From positions 1-64,000 of the forward strand of contig NZ_QDFI01000002.1 of assembly GCF_003254465.1 (NCBI RefSeq): a stretch of DNA of 64,000 nucleotides, written 5' to 3'. The notes beneath the pieces are model-generated. The model worked only from the letters and a program-made list of their open reading frames with translations. It had not been told where the DNA came from and searched no databases. Below are positions 7,965 through 16,747 of this stretch, in pieces. Each line of letters begins with the position of its first letter. The first letter of the stretch is position 1. Origin of the DNA: Meridianimarinicoccus zhengii. Its GTDB lineage: Bacteria > Pseudomonadota > Alphaproteobacteria > Rhodobacterales > Rhodobacteraceae. Both the position numbers and the translations under genes were made by a program.

Positions 7965-8008
7965 GAGTCATACGGGAGTCATATGAAATTCATATGCGAG
8001 TCATATCG
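7965..8008. promoter_or_regulatory. Four 11-bp helix-phased direct repeats with an embedded palindrome
   Basis: Four copies of an 11-bp unit begin at 7965, 7976, 7987 and 7998. Three share GAGTCATA exactly and the third reads AATTCATA. The second and third copies together create a perfect 17-bp palindrome (CATATGAA-A-TTCATATG, 7980-7996). The 11-bp period and the TCAT core are the layout of OmpR/PhoB-family binding sites (PhoB half-site CTGTCAT, repeated every 11 bp). The array sits between the thioesterase gene and argG, ending 84 bases before the argG ATG. Confidence 0.6.
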
Positions 8009-8091
8009 CGTTTCGCGGCTTCCGGCCCCACCTTGCCCCGCCCGCCGAACCCGCGTAAACCGCCCCCCGATCCCGGCTGCGGAGTTGCCCC

Positions 8092-9315
8092 ATGTCCCAC
8101 CCTTCGAAAGTCGTGCTGGCCTATTCCGGCGGGCTCGACACCTCCATCATCCTCAAGTGGCTGCAGACCGAATACGGCTGCGAGGTCGTGACCTTCACCG
8201 CCGACCTGGGACAGGGCGAGGAACTGGACCCCGCCCGCAAGAAGGCTGAACTCCTTGGAATAAAACCGGAAAACATCTACATCGAAGACGTGCGCGAAGA
8301 ATTCGTGCGCGATTTCGTCTTCCCGATGTTCCGCGCCAACGCGGTCTACGAAGGGCTGTACCTGCTGGGCACGTCCATCGCGCGCCCCCTGATTTCCAAG
8401 CGGTTGATCGAGATCGCGGCGGAAACCGGCGCCGATGCCGTGGCCCATGGCGCCACCGGCAAGGGCAACGACCAGGTCCGGTTCGAACTCAGTGCCTACG
8501 CCCTCAACCCCGACATCCGCGTGATCGCCCCATGGCGCGAATGGGACCTGACCAGCCGCACGAAACTTCTTGATTTCGCAGAGAAAAATCAGATCCCCGT
8601 GGCGTTGGACAAGCGCGGCGAGGCGCCGTTTTCCGTCGATGCGAACCTCTTGCACACCTCCTCCGAGGGCAAGGTGCTGGAGGACCCGGCACAGGACGCG
8701 CCCGATTATGTCTACCAGCGCACGGTGAACCCCGAGGACGCGCCGGATACCCCCGAATACCTTGAAATCACTTTCGAAAAGGGCGATGCGGTGGCGATCG
8801 ACGGCACACCGATGTCGCCCGCGACGATCCTGACACGGCTCAACGAACTGGGCGGAAAGCATGGAATCGGGCGGCTCGATCTCGTCGAAGGCCGCTTCGT
8901 CGGCATGAAATCCCGCGGCATCTATGAAACCCCCGGCGGCACCCTGCTGCTGGAGGCCCACCGCGGCATCGAACAGATCACCCTCGACCGTGGTGCTGCG
9001 CATCTCAAGGACGACCTGATGCCGCGCTATGCCGAACTGATCTACAACGGCTTCTGGTTCTCGCCCGAGCGCGAGATGCTGCAGGCCGCGATCGACCACA
9101 GCCAGCAACATGTCACCGGCACCGTAAGGCTCAAGCTTTACAAGGGGCTGGCGCGTACCGTCGGGCGCTGGTCGGACCATTCGCTTTATAGCGAAAGCCA
9201 CGTCACCTTCGAAGACGACGCCGGGGCCTACGACCAGAAGGACGCGGCGGGCTTCATCAAGCTCAATGCGCTGCGCCTGCGGCTCCTGGCCCTGCGCAAC
9301 CGCCGTCTGGGCTGA
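8092..9315 (+). CDS. argG: Argininosuccinate synthase
   Basis: This enzyme joins citrulline and aspartate with ATP in the penultimate step of arginine synthesis. The 407-residue protein has the N-type ATP-pyrophosphatase P-loop near its start ([16 protein letters not shown]), the GNDQVRFE and IAPWREWDL segments, and the [10 protein letters not shown] region near the C-terminus. Length and order match the family. The ATG at 8092 lies at the conserved start. The HD hydrolase gene begins six bases after the stop, so the two are probably co-transcribed. Confidence 0.96.
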   Translation: MSHPSKVVLAYSGGLDTSIILKWLQTEYGCEVVTFTADLGQGEELDPARKKAELLGIKPENIYIEDVREEFVRDFVFPMFRANAVYEGLYLLGTSIARPLISKRLIEIAAETGADAVAHGATGKGNDQVRFELSAYALNPDIRVIAPWREWDLTSRTKLLDFAEKNQIPVALDKRGEAPFSVDANLLHTSSEGKVLEDPAQDAPDYVYQRTVNPEDAPDTPEYLEITFEKGDAVAIDGTPMSPATILTRLNELGGKHGIGRLDLVEGRFVGMKSRGIYETPGGTLLLEAHRGIEQITLDRGAAHLKDDLMPRYAELIYNGFWFSPEREMLQAAIDHSQQHVTGTVRLKLYKGLARTVGRWSDHSLYSESHVTFEDDAGAYDQKDAAGFIKLNALRLRLLALRNRRLG

Positions 9316-9321
9316 CACAAG

Positions 9322-9918
9322 ATGGCCAAGCCCGCTCCGCGGGCCTGGCAGCGGATGCTGTCGGGCCGCAGGCTTGACCTGCTGGACCCGACCCCGGCGG
9401 ATATCGAGGTGTCCGACATCGCCCACGGGCTCGCCTTCGTGGCGCGCTGGAACGGGCAGACCTTCGGCGACTATCCCTACTCCGTGGCCGAACATTCGCT
9501 GCTTGTTGAGGACATCTTCATCCGCATCGTCCCCAACGCGCCGCCGAAATGGCGGCTCGCGGCGCTGCTGCACGATGCCCCGGAATATGTCATCGGGGAC
9601 ATGATCTCGCCGGTGAAATCCGCCGTCGGTCCCGGCTACGGCGCGATGGAGGCGCGGCTGTCCGCGGCGATCCATCTGCGCTTCGGCCTGCCCGCGGTGC
9701 TGCCCGACACAGTCAAGCGCCAGATCAAGCGCGCCGACCGCGTGTCCGCTTGGCTCGAGGCCACGCGCATCGCCGGGTTTTCCGAAGCGGAGGCGGCGAA
9801 GTTCTTCCGTCCGCCGCCCCCGGACCTGATCCGGGGGCTCGACGTGCGCTTGCGCCCGCCAGTGGACACGCGCGCGGCCTTCGCCGACCGGGTCGCAGCG
9901 CTACTTGCGACGCTCTGA
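9322..9918 (+). CDS. HD-domain phosphohydrolase (YfbR-like)
   Basis: A 198-residue HD-superfamily protein. Metal ligands are visible as H58 (SVAEHSLLVED) and the HD pair H84-D85 (ALLHDAPEYVIGD), with a late D in KRADRVSAWLEA. This arrangement matches YfbR-like 5'-nucleotidases that act on deoxynucleoside monophosphates, though other HD enzymes look alike at this level. It follows argG by six bases with no separate ribosome site visible, suggesting coupling. It converges with a possible small ORF ending at 9901. Confidence 0.82.
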   Translation: MAKPAPRAWQRMLSGRRLDLLDPTPADIEVSDIAHGLAFVARWNGQTFGDYPYSVAEHSLLVEDIFIRIVPNAPPKWRLAALLHDAPEYVIGDMISPVKSAVGPGYGAMEARLSAAIHLRFGLPAVLPDTVKRQIKRADRVSAWLEATRIAGFSEAEAAKFFRPPPPDLIRGLDVRLRPPVDTRAAFADRVAALLATL

Positions 9919-10074
9919 CGGCGTGACCTGCGGCCGACCAAGCGCGACCGTGTGGCGCCGCAGTTCCCATTCCAGCGCAGCGCGGTCGCGCGGGTCCGGG
10001 CGGTGACGGTGGCTCGCAGCCGGCGGGGTGGACCGGGATTCGGTAAAAAGGCTTCTTGCAAACAAGGCTATCAT
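9901..10074 (-). CDS. Small hypothetical protein (57 aa)
   Basis: A possible 57-residue basic protein starting MIALFARSLFTESRSTPP and ending in an Arg-rich helix (RDRAALEWELRRHTVAL). Support comes from an AGGAG nine bases before the ATG at 10074, mostly G/C third positions, and a place divergent from the LysR gene. I do not recognise a family. Its 3' end overlaps the HD gene on the other strand by about 18 bases. Confidence 0.45.
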   Translation of the reverse strand: MIALFARSLFTESRSTPPAASHRHRPDPRDRAALEWELRRHTVALGRPQVTPSERRK

Positions 10075-10180
10075 GGTGGCGCACTCCTGCGTTCGGGTTG
10101 TGCACTCCACATAAGGCGATTGAACCGAATCCCGAAGTTGCGATAATTTCCAGACTGTAAGTCAGACTAACAGGTTACCC

Positions 10181-11059
10181 ATGGACTGGCGTGAAATCCC
10201 TTCCCTGTCCGCCCTGCGTGCGTTCGAGGCCGTGGCGCGGCATGGTTCCTTTTCCGCCGCGGCGCGGGATCTGAACGTCACCCATGCCGCGGTGGCGCAG
10301 CATGTCCGGGCGCTCGAGTCCGAGTTCGGCACGGCGCTGGTGCAGCGGCAGGGGCAGGGGATGGGCCTGACCGAAGCCGGGTTGCGGCTGGCGGCGGGGC
10401 TTGGCGACGGGTTCGGCACGATCGCCGCCGCCGTGCGCGACCTGCGCGCCGACAGGGCGCTGAACCCGTTGCAGATCAGCGTCACGCCCAGTTTCGCCGA
10501 AGTCTGGCTGATGCCGCGCCTGGGCGAATTCTGGCGCCAGCACCCCGAGATCGAACTGGCGCTGCTGCCCTCGCCTGCGCTGGTGGACCTGCGCCGCGAC
10601 GGCGTGGACCTGGCGATCCGCTACGGGCCGGGGGGGTGGCCGGGCACCTACGGCCATGGCCGGCTCGTGTCGCCCTTCGTGGTGATCGCGGCACCCGACT
10701 TTGCCGGTGGTGCACGAACCCTCGCGGATCTGGGGGACCTGGCGGCACAGCCCTGGGTGTTCGGGACCGCGTCGAACGAACAGATCGTCTGGGGCCGCTC
10801 GCTGGGGCTTGACACCGACCGGATGCGCGTCACGGAAATGCCGGGAACGAACCTCGTGCTGGCCGCGGTTCGGGCGGGGTACGGCCTGTCGGTGCAGTTG
10901 AAAAGCCTGGTGGAACGCGACCTGGCCGAGGGACGCATGGTCGCCTTGCACGAGGGCGAAAGCGGGCCGCTCGCCTATCACCTGCTGACGCCCGGGCCGC
11001 AGGTCAGCCCGCGGCTTCGGGTGTTTCTCGACTGGCTGACCCGGCAGGGCGGGGCCTGA
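10181..11059 (+). CDS. LysR-family transcriptional regulator, GcvA-like
   Basis: The 292-residue protein has an N-terminal winged helix-turn-helix (LSALRAFEAVARHGSFSAAA then RDLNVTHAAVAQHVRALE). A C-terminal periplasmic-binding-like effector domain follows, including DGVDLAIRYGPGGWPG, a phrase typical of GcvA-type regulators. The target is unknown. The divergent neighbour is only a possible 57-residue ORF, so this may regulate a distant locus or itself. Its stop lies five bases from the convergent regA stop. Confidence 0.88.
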   Translation: MDWREIPSLSALRAFEAVARHGSFSAAARDLNVTHAAVAQHVRALESEFGTALVQRQGQGMGLTEAGLRLAAGLGDGFGTIAAAVRDLRADRALNPLQISVTPSFAEVWLMPRLGEFWRQHPEIELALLPSPALVDLRRDGVDLAIRYGPGGWPGTYGHGRLVSPFVVIAAPDFAGGARTLADLGDLAAQPWVFGTASNEQIVWGRSLGLDTDRMRVTEMPGTNLVLAAVRAGYGLSVQLKSLVERDLAEGRMVALHEGESGPLAYHLLTPGPQVSPRLRVFLDWLTRQGGA

Positions 11060-11063
11060 CGGC

Positions 11064-11618
11064 CTAGCGCGGGCTGCGCTTTGCGAGGATGCGCTGCAGC
11101 GTTCGGCGGTGCATGTTCAGGCGCCTTGCGGTTTCGGAAACGTTGCGGTCGCACAATTCGTAGACCCGCTGGATATGTTCCCAACGTACCCGGTCGGCGG
11201 ACATCGGGTTGTCCGGAGGCGGCGGCAGGTCATCGCCCGTGGCCAGCAGCGCCGCGGTGATGTCGTTGGCATCGGCGGGCTTCGACAGGTAGTCGGTCGC
11301 GCCGATCTTGACCGCCGCCACTGCCGTGGCGATGGCCCCGTATCCGGTCAGCACCACGACCCTGGCCTCGGGCCGCTTTTCGCGCAGCACTTCGACCACG
11401 TCGAGCCCGTTGCCGTCCTCCAGCCGCAGATCGATCACGGCATAGGCGGGTGGGCGTGCCGTTGCGATGGCCTTGCCGGCGGCGACCGATCCGGCCATCT
11501 CCGGCGCGAAGCCGCGCTTCTCCATCGCTTTCGTTAGGCGGCGCAGGAAGGGTTCATCGTCATCCACGAGAAGCAGCGAGTTGTCCTCGCCAATCTCCAT
11601 AAGCGGTTGTTCTGCCAT
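11064..11618 (-). CDS. regA: Redox response regulator RegA/PrrA/ActR
   Basis: The DNA-binding partner of RegB, a global activator/repressor of respiration, carbon and nitrogen genes in alphaproteobacteria. In 184 residues there is a receiver domain (acidic pair D19/D20, phosphoacceptor D63 in YAVIDLRLEDGNGLDV, lysine in DYLSKPAD), a proline linker (LPPPPDNP), and a Fis-type helix-turn-helix (NVSETARRLNMHRRTLQRIL). These C-terminal helices are nearly invariant in the family. It follows senC leftward by 72 bases, and regB diverges beyond senC, the classic Rhodobacter arrangement. It could influence both nitrate clusters here; that link is inference. Confidence 0.95.
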   Translation of the reverse strand: MAEQPLMEIGEDNSLLLVDDDEPFLRRLTKAMEKRGFAPEMAGSVAAGKAIATARPPAYAVIDLRLEDGNGLDVVEVLREKRPEARVVVLTGYGAIATAVAAVKIGATDYLSKPADANDITAALLATGDDLPPPPDNPMSADRVRWEHIQRVYELCDRNVSETARRLNMHRRTLQRILAKRSPR

Positions 11619-11690
11619 GAACCTCGTCCTCTATCCCATTCCGGAAAGGATTAGCCGCAGCCCGCGGGCCCGTCAATTTCCATCATGGTC

Positions 11691-12308
11691 CTACATGTTC
11701 TGCGCGAAGCAGGCGACGGTGTCGGCCATCTGCTCGGGCGTGGTATCCCGGCGGAAAAACTCCACGAAGCCTGCCTCGGGCAACACCAGATAGGTCATCG
11801 TGGAGTGGTCGACCAGATAATAGGGATCGTCCAGATCGCCTGACACCTGGTAGAATGTCTTGTAAGCCTGACTTGCGGCGCGCACCTGTTCGGGGCTGCC
11901 GGTCAGGCCGATCATCTTGGGGTGCATGTTTGCAGCGAATTCGCCGACGATCTCGGGCGTGTCGCGGTTCGGGTCGATGGAGATGAAGACCGGTGTCACC
12001 GGCACGCCGCGGTCCGCGAGGATATCCACCGCCGCCACGTTGCGCGCGACATCGAGCGGACAGACATCGGGACAGAAGGTGTAGCCGAAATAGATCAGCG
12101 ACGGTTCCGCGATGACATCGGCGTCGGTCACCGTCTCGCCCGCGGCGTTCACCAGTTCGAACGGTCCGCCGATATCGCCGCCCGCGACCTGGCTTTCGCG
12201 GCATTGCGCAAAGCGGTCGGCATCGCCGGGGCGCAGGGCGACCGATGCGGCGATCCCCCCCAGAACGAGCGCGCCGACACCGGCGAGGATCACGAGAAAG
12301 CGGGACAT
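11691..12308 (-). CDS. senC: SCO1/SenC copper chaperone (PrrC)
   Basis: A membrane-anchored copper chaperone for cytochrome c oxidase assembly that also modulates RegB signalling in Rhodobacter. The 205-residue protein has one N-terminal transmembrane segment (FLVILAGVGALVLGGIAASV). Its thioredoxin-like periplasmic domain carries the copper-binding CxxxC (C79, C83 in YTFCPDVCPLD) and the distal histidine in LVDHSTMTYL. ATG 12308 is preceded by AAAGG about nine bases upstream; the frame extends to 12368. It lies upstream of regA on the same strand and diverges from regB with about 130 bases between starts. Confidence 0.93.
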   Translation of the reverse strand: MSRFLVILAGVGALVLGGIAASVALRPGDADRFAQCRESQVAGGDIGGPFELVNAAGETVTDADVIAEPSLIYFGYTFCPDVCPLDVARNVAAVDILADRGVPVTPVFISIDPNRDTPEIVGEFAANMHPKMIGLTGSPEQVRAASQAYKTFYQVSGDLDDPYYLVDHSTMTYLVLPEAGFVEFFRRDTTPEQMADTVACFAQNM

Positions 12309-12440
12309 GGGCAGGGCCTTTCGTGCTGCTATCCGGTTGCGGCCAAGGCAAAACTCGGCAAGGTGCATCTAGAGGTAACGCACGGCACAATCAATCGCCA
12401 GCGACGGCGCGCCGCGGGCCGCGCAAGGGGGGCACAGCGC

Positions 12441-13835
12441 ATGTCCGACACCGGCATGGCCATGTTCAAGACCGGGTCGCGCAGCCACTGGATCCGGCTG
12501 CGCACCCTGATCGTCCTGCGCTGGATCGCCATCGTCGGGCAGCTTCTCGCAATCACCGTGGCACAGGCGGTGTTCGGGCTGAACCTGCCGCTGGCCCTGT
12601 GTTATCTCGCGGTCGGCGCATCGGTCGTGTCGAACCTGATCGCGATCTATGCCTTTCCGGAAAACAAGCGCCTGACCGAGGCCGAAGTGGTGTCGATGCT
12701 CATGTTCGACATCGCGCAACTGTGTTTCCTGCTTTACCTGACGGGCGGGCTGAACAATCCGTTCGCGCTTCTGGTCATGGCGCCGGTGACGATCTCGGCG
12801 TCGGTGCTGCGGCTCAAGTCCACGCTGGTTCTGGGCGGGATCGCCTTCGTGCTGCTGTCGGTGGTGGGACTCGTGCATATCCCGCTGCGCACCCGCGAAG
12901 GGTTCATCATGCAGATGCCCCACGATTTCCTGTTCGGGTTCTGGGTGGCGATCGTCACGGGGCTGGCCTTCATCGCGGGCTACGCGCGGCGGGTCAGCAT
13001 CGAGATCCACGCGATGTCGGATGCGCTGCTGGCGACCCAGATGGCGCTGGTGCGCGAACAGAAACTGACCGACCTTGGCGGCGTCGTCGCGGCGGCGGCG
13101 CATGAACTGGGCACGCCATTGGCGACGATCAAGCTGGTGAGTTCGGAACTGGCGGCGGAACTGGACGACCCGGACCAGCGCGAGGATGCGTGCCTGATCC
13201 GCGACCAGGCCGACCGCTGCCGCGACATCCTGCGGTCCATGGGCCGTGCAGGCAAGGACGACAAGCACATGCAGTTCGCCCCGCTCGATACCGTGATCCG
13301 CGAGGCCGCGGAGCCGCACAGCATGCGCGGCAAGGACATCCATTACAGCGTCGCGCCCGGTCGCGGCGGCGAGACCGAGCAGCCCATCGTGAAGCGCCAG
13401 CCCGAGGTGATCCACGGGCTGCGCAACCTTGTCCAGAACGGTGTCGATTTCGCCGAGTCGAACCTGTGGATCGACGCCCGCTGGACCCGTGACACGCTGA
13501 GCATCGCCATCGCCGATGACGGGCCCGGTTATCCGCCGCAGGTGATCGGGCGGCTGGGCGATCCGTTCCTGCGCCGCCGCCGCAGCGAGGAGGAGACGGC
13601 GAAGCGCCCCGGTTACGAAGGCATGGGTCTGGGATTGTTCATCGCCAAGACGCTTCTGGAACGGTCGGGTGCCGCGGTGTCGTTTTCCAACGGCGGCGAC
13701 CCGTTCCTGACCGCAGACGAGCATCCCGCGCGATCAGGCGCGCTGGTCACGGTGACATGGCCCCGCGCCGCCATCTCGCCGGGAGCCGAAGGCCGGCCCG
13801 GTGCGCTGGGGGAAAACCAGCGCATCATGACGTGA
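12441..13835 (+). CDS. regB: Redox sensor histidine kinase RegB/PrrB/ActS
   Basis: A 464-residue inner-membrane kinase. It has about six transmembrane segments (residues 25-180), the RegB quinone-site motif GGLNNPF at 102-108, an H-box with phosphorylated H221 (AAAAHELGTPLATIKL) and a redox-active cysteine at C260 (DQADRCRDIL). An ATP-binding domain follows with N (LRNLVQNGVDFA), DDGPGYP and GLGLFIAKTLLE. The overlapping open frame begins far upstream, but ATG 12441 starts the conserved N-terminus. It senses the state of the ubiquinone pool and thiol oxidation and phosphorylates RegA. All signature residues are present, so it should be functional. Confidence 0.95.
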   Translation: MSDTGMAMFKTGSRSHWIRLRTLIVLRWIAIVGQLLAITVAQAVFGLNLPLALCYLAVGASVVSNLIAIYAFPENKRLTEAEVVSMLMFDIAQLCFLLYLTGGLNNPFALLVMAPVTISASVLRLKSTLVLGGIAFVLLSVVGLVHIPLRTREGFIMQMPHDFLFGFWVAIVTGLAFIAGYARRVSIEIHAMSDALLATQMALVREQKLTDLGGVVAAAAHELGTPLATIKLVSSELAAELDDPDQREDACLIRDQADRCRDILRSMGRAGKDDKHMQFAPLDTVIREAAEPHSMRGKDIHYSVAPGRGGETEQPIVKRQPEVIHGLRNLVQNGVDFAESNLWIDARWTRDTLSIAIADDGPGYPPQVIGRLGDPFLRRRRSEEETAKRPGYEGMGLGLFIAKTLLERSGAAVSFSNGGDPFLTADEHPARSGALVTVTWPRAAISPGAEGRPGALGENQRIMT

Positions 13836-13960
13836 CGCAGGCGCAGCCTGAGGCTTCGCACACTGGACGTTCACCGGATCTTCACCCGCCTTAAGCAAGT
13901 GTTAATCCTGTTGCGCCATGGTTGCGTTTGGCGATACCCGATCAGTGGGGCGAGGTCTGC

Positions 13961-15631
13961 ATGCTGGGTTTCGAGACGGTCATCGCGGTGGGACTTGCAA
14001 GCAGCCTCGTCACGGGGGTCTGCCTTGTTCTGCTGCCCCGTCTGCCGCGCTGGCGCCGCGACGACCCGGAACCCGCGGGCACCGCCCTGTCCCATCGGCG
14101 GGACGAGGATATCGTGTTCCTGTTCAGCGGCGGCGTGCTGGTCGATTCCACCCCGGCCGCACGCGGGCAGTTGTCGGCCGAACCGGCCCATGCCGATGAT
14201 CTCGCCCGGTTCGTGATCGCCTATTGCCAGCGCTTCGAAGGTCTGTCGGAACGGCTGGAACGGTTCGAACCCGGCGACCGGTTCGAGATCGCCGAGGTTC
14301 CGGAAGATCCGGACAGCCTCCGGCTGGTGGCCGAGAACCTGGCGGGCCAGTTGCGCATCGCGATCACCGATCCCGCGCGCGACAGCCGGTCGGAAATGGT
14401 CGCCCATTACAGTCTGGCGGCCATGCGGGCGGAACTGTTCACCCTGCGGTCCATCGCTGAACGCTCGCCCATTCCCACGTGGAAGCGGCGCCATGACGGC
14501 ACGATCATCTGGGCCAATTCGACCTACATGCGGCTTGCGGTGGAACTGGCGGGGGAGGACGCGCTGATCAGCTGGCCGCCGCCCGACCTGTTCGCCGGAC
14601 TGATCGGAGACGCCGGACCGGACGCACCCCCGCCGCAACGGCGGGTGTCGCTCGTGCCCGACACGCCGCAGGCGCGCACGATGTGGTTCGACTTGATCGC
14701 GCTGCCCGGCGAGATCGAGACGTTGTATTTCGCGCTGCCCATCGACAATCTCGTGCGGGCCGAGAACGCGCTGACGGAATTCGTGCAGACGCTGACCAAG
14801 ACCTTTGCCCATCTGCGCATCGGGCTGGCAATCTTCGACCAGAAGCGGCGGCTTGCGCTGTTCAACCCGGCGCTGGTGGACCTGACCGGCCTGCCCGCCG
14901 CGCAACTGAGCGCGCGCCCCACCCTGCACGCGTTTCTCGATGCGCTGCGCGATACCCAGAAGATCCCCGAACCGAAGGACTACAAGAGCTGGCGGATGCA
15001 GATCGCGCAGCTGGAAACCGGGGCCGCCGAAGGCACGTACGAAGATACGTGGCACCTGTCCAACGGGCAGACATTCCGGGTGAGCGGGCGGCCGCACCCC
15101 GACGGCGCGGTGGCCTACTTGTTCGAGGACATCTCGTCCGAGGTGTCGATGACCCGCTCCTTCCGGTCCGAGATCGAATTGAGCCAGTCTGTCGTGGATA
15201 GTCTTGACCTCGCCATCGCGGCCTTCGCGCCGAATGGCCAGTGCACGCTATCGAACCGCGCCTATGGACGGCTCTGGAGCCTCGATCCAGGCGAGGTGGA
15301 AGACATCGGCGCAGCCTGCGAACGCTGGCGCACCGCCTGCCAGCCCGGCACCGATTGGCAGGCGTTGCGCAATCGCGTCCTTGTGCCCGGCGAGCGGCTG
15401 CCCTGCACCCTGCCGGTGCATCTGCGCGACGGTCAGGTGCTGCGTTGCGATACGCGGCCGATCGCTGGCGGCGCCACGCTTGTGACCTTCGCCCGGCTGG
15501 ACGCCGGCAGCGGTGCGGTGACGCAGTCGCCCATCGGCCTGCGGACGCCCGATAGCGGAGCCGTGCTTGCGCCCGCGGCGGATGTCACGGGCCTGCCAGC
15601 GCCGCCGCCGGGGCGCGCGGTCGGTCTTTAG
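13961..15631 (+). CDS. PAS-domain protein, kinase-like but lacking kinase domains
   Basis: A 556-residue protein with an N-terminal membrane anchor (FETVIAVGLASSLVTGVCLV) and at least two PAS-like sensory regions. One is at about residues 150-240 (SPIPTWKRRHDGTIIWANST) and one at about 275-390 (FAHLRIGLAIFDQKRRLALF, then AYLFEDISSEV). A final segment is PAS-like too (LDLAIAAFAPNGQ). After it there is no H-box or HATPase, so it cannot act as a kinase alone. GGGGCGAGG before ATG 13961 supports that start over the frame's first codon at 13922. Lying directly after regB, it may feed a signal into a histidine kinase; role unknown. Confidence 0.75.
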   Translation: MLGFETVIAVGLASSLVTGVCLVLLPRLPRWRRDDPEPAGTALSHRRDEDIVFLFSGGVLVDSTPAARGQLSAEPAHADDLARFVIAYCQRFEGLSERLERFEPGDRFEIAEVPEDPDSLRLVAENLAGQLRIAITDPARDSRSEMVAHYSLAAMRAELFTLRSIAERSPIPTWKRRHDGTIIWANSTYMRLAVELAGEDALISWPPPDLFAGLIGDAGPDAPPPQRRVSLVPDTPQARTMWFDLIALPGEIETLYFALPIDNLVRAENALTEFVQTLTKTFAHLRIGLAIFDQKRRLALFNPALVDLTGLPAAQLSARPTLHAFLDALRDTQKIPEPKDYKSWRMQIAQLETGAAEGTYEDTWHLSNGQTFRVSGRPHPDGAVAYLFEDISSEVSMTRSFRSEIELSQSVVDSLDLAIAAFAPNGQCTLSNRAYGRLWSLDPGEVEDIGAACERWRTACQPGTDWQALRNRVLVPGERLPCTLPVHLRDGQVLRCDTRPIAGGATLVTFARLDAGSGAVTQSPIGLRTPDSGAVLAPAADVTGLPAPPPGRAVGL

Positions 15632-15711
15632 CACGGCTGCGGTTCTCGCACTTGCGGCACAACCGCGTTAGCATGGCGGTACAGAGCCATTGCCCGAGGA
15701 CCGCAGCCGCC

Positions 15712-16647
15712 ATGCAGCACCACGTCAGGACCGCCTTTTCCTTCATGATGGGTCTGAAGAACCGGACCGACCGGGCCAACCTGTCGCTTGTGGCCGCGGG
15801 AGGTGCGTTCTTCGCGATGCTGTCGCTGTTTCCAGGTCTCGCGGCGGTCATTGCGCTTCTCGGCTTTCTCGCCTCCCCCGAGATCGTGGACGACCAGTTG
15901 CATCTCTTGCAGGACTTCATGCCCGGCGAAGCGTTTACTCTGATGCAGGACCAGATCCGGCGGCTGGTGCGCACCTCCAGTTCGACGCTTGGCTGGGCCA
16001 CGGGGATTTCCACGCTGGCGGCGCTGTGGTCGGCGCGGCGCGGCACAGACGCCGTCATCCGCGCGGTCAATACGGTCTACGACGCCCCCATGCGCGGCGG
16101 GGTCCGGGCGATGGCCGTGGCGTTCCTGATCACGCTTGCGCTCACCTTCGTGGTGGTCGTGGCGATCCTGACCATGCTGGTGCTGCCCGTCACGCTCGCC
16201 TTTCTGCCACTCGGCCCTTACGCAGGTTTCGCGCTCCAGGTCACGCGATGGGCGCTTGCGCTCGTCGTGGTGTTGTCGGGGATCTGGGTGCTCTACCGTT
16301 TCGCCCCGAACACGAAGGGCGCGCGCGTCCGTTGGCTCAATACCGGGGCGATACTGGCCGTGCTGGTCTGGGGCGGCGCGTCCTGGGCGTTTTCCTACTT
16401 CCTTGCGAATTTCGGCAACTACAACCAGGTGTATGGGTCAATCGGGGCGGTGATCGCGCTCTTGATGTTTCTCTACATAACGATCTTCGTGGTGCTGCTC
16501 GGCGCCAGCGTGAACGCCGAGATTTTCGACAATGCACGGGCGCGGCGCGCGGCTGACGCCCCCGAGGCGGAAGAAGCGCCGGGTGCGCCCGCCGCGCCAT
16601 CCGACCCGCCCCGCGCCGAGGACGACACGGCCGGGGCCGCGACCTGA
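15712..16647 (+). CDS. YihY/BrkB-family inner-membrane protein
   Basis: A 311-residue integral membrane protein with six likely transmembrane segments. The conserved family features are DRANLSLVAAGGAFFAMLSL, the SARRGTDAVIRAVNTVYD loop and a terminal FLYITIFVVLLGASVNAEIF segment. The family was once labelled ribonuclease BN in error; its biochemical role is unknown. ATG 15712 fits the family N-terminus (GAGGA eleven bases upstream), while the frame could open at TTG 15652. The cytoplasmic tail is Ala/Glu/Pro-rich. It reads in the same direction as glmU but about 100 bases separate them. Confidence 0.85.
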   Translation: MQHHVRTAFSFMMGLKNRTDRANLSLVAAGGAFFAMLSLFPGLAAVIALLGFLASPEIVDDQLHLLQDFMPGEAFTLMQDQIRRLVRTSSSTLGWATGISTLAALWSARRGTDAVIRAVNTVYDAPMRGGVRAMAVAFLITLALTFVVVVAILTMLVLPVTLAFLPLGPYAGFALQVTRWALALVVVLSGIWVLYRFAPNTKGARVRWLNTGAILAVLVWGGASWAFSYFLANFGNYNQVYGSIGAVIALLMFLYITIFVVLLGASVNAEIFDNARARRAADAPEAEEAPGAPAAPSDPPRAEDDTAGAAT

Positions 16648-16747
16648 GCCACGGCTGAAACCTTGCGTAAGATAACGTGACCCTCAGGCCCTTGCGCCCG
16701 TGACGGGGCCGCTTAAAAGGCGAATAACGACAAGGGGCAGGCGTCAG

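Noticed and set aside
11922-12440. Upstream extension of the regB frame to 11922
   Set aside because: The extra residues run antisense through senC and have no RegB resemblance; the conserved RegB N-terminus starts at ATG 12441.
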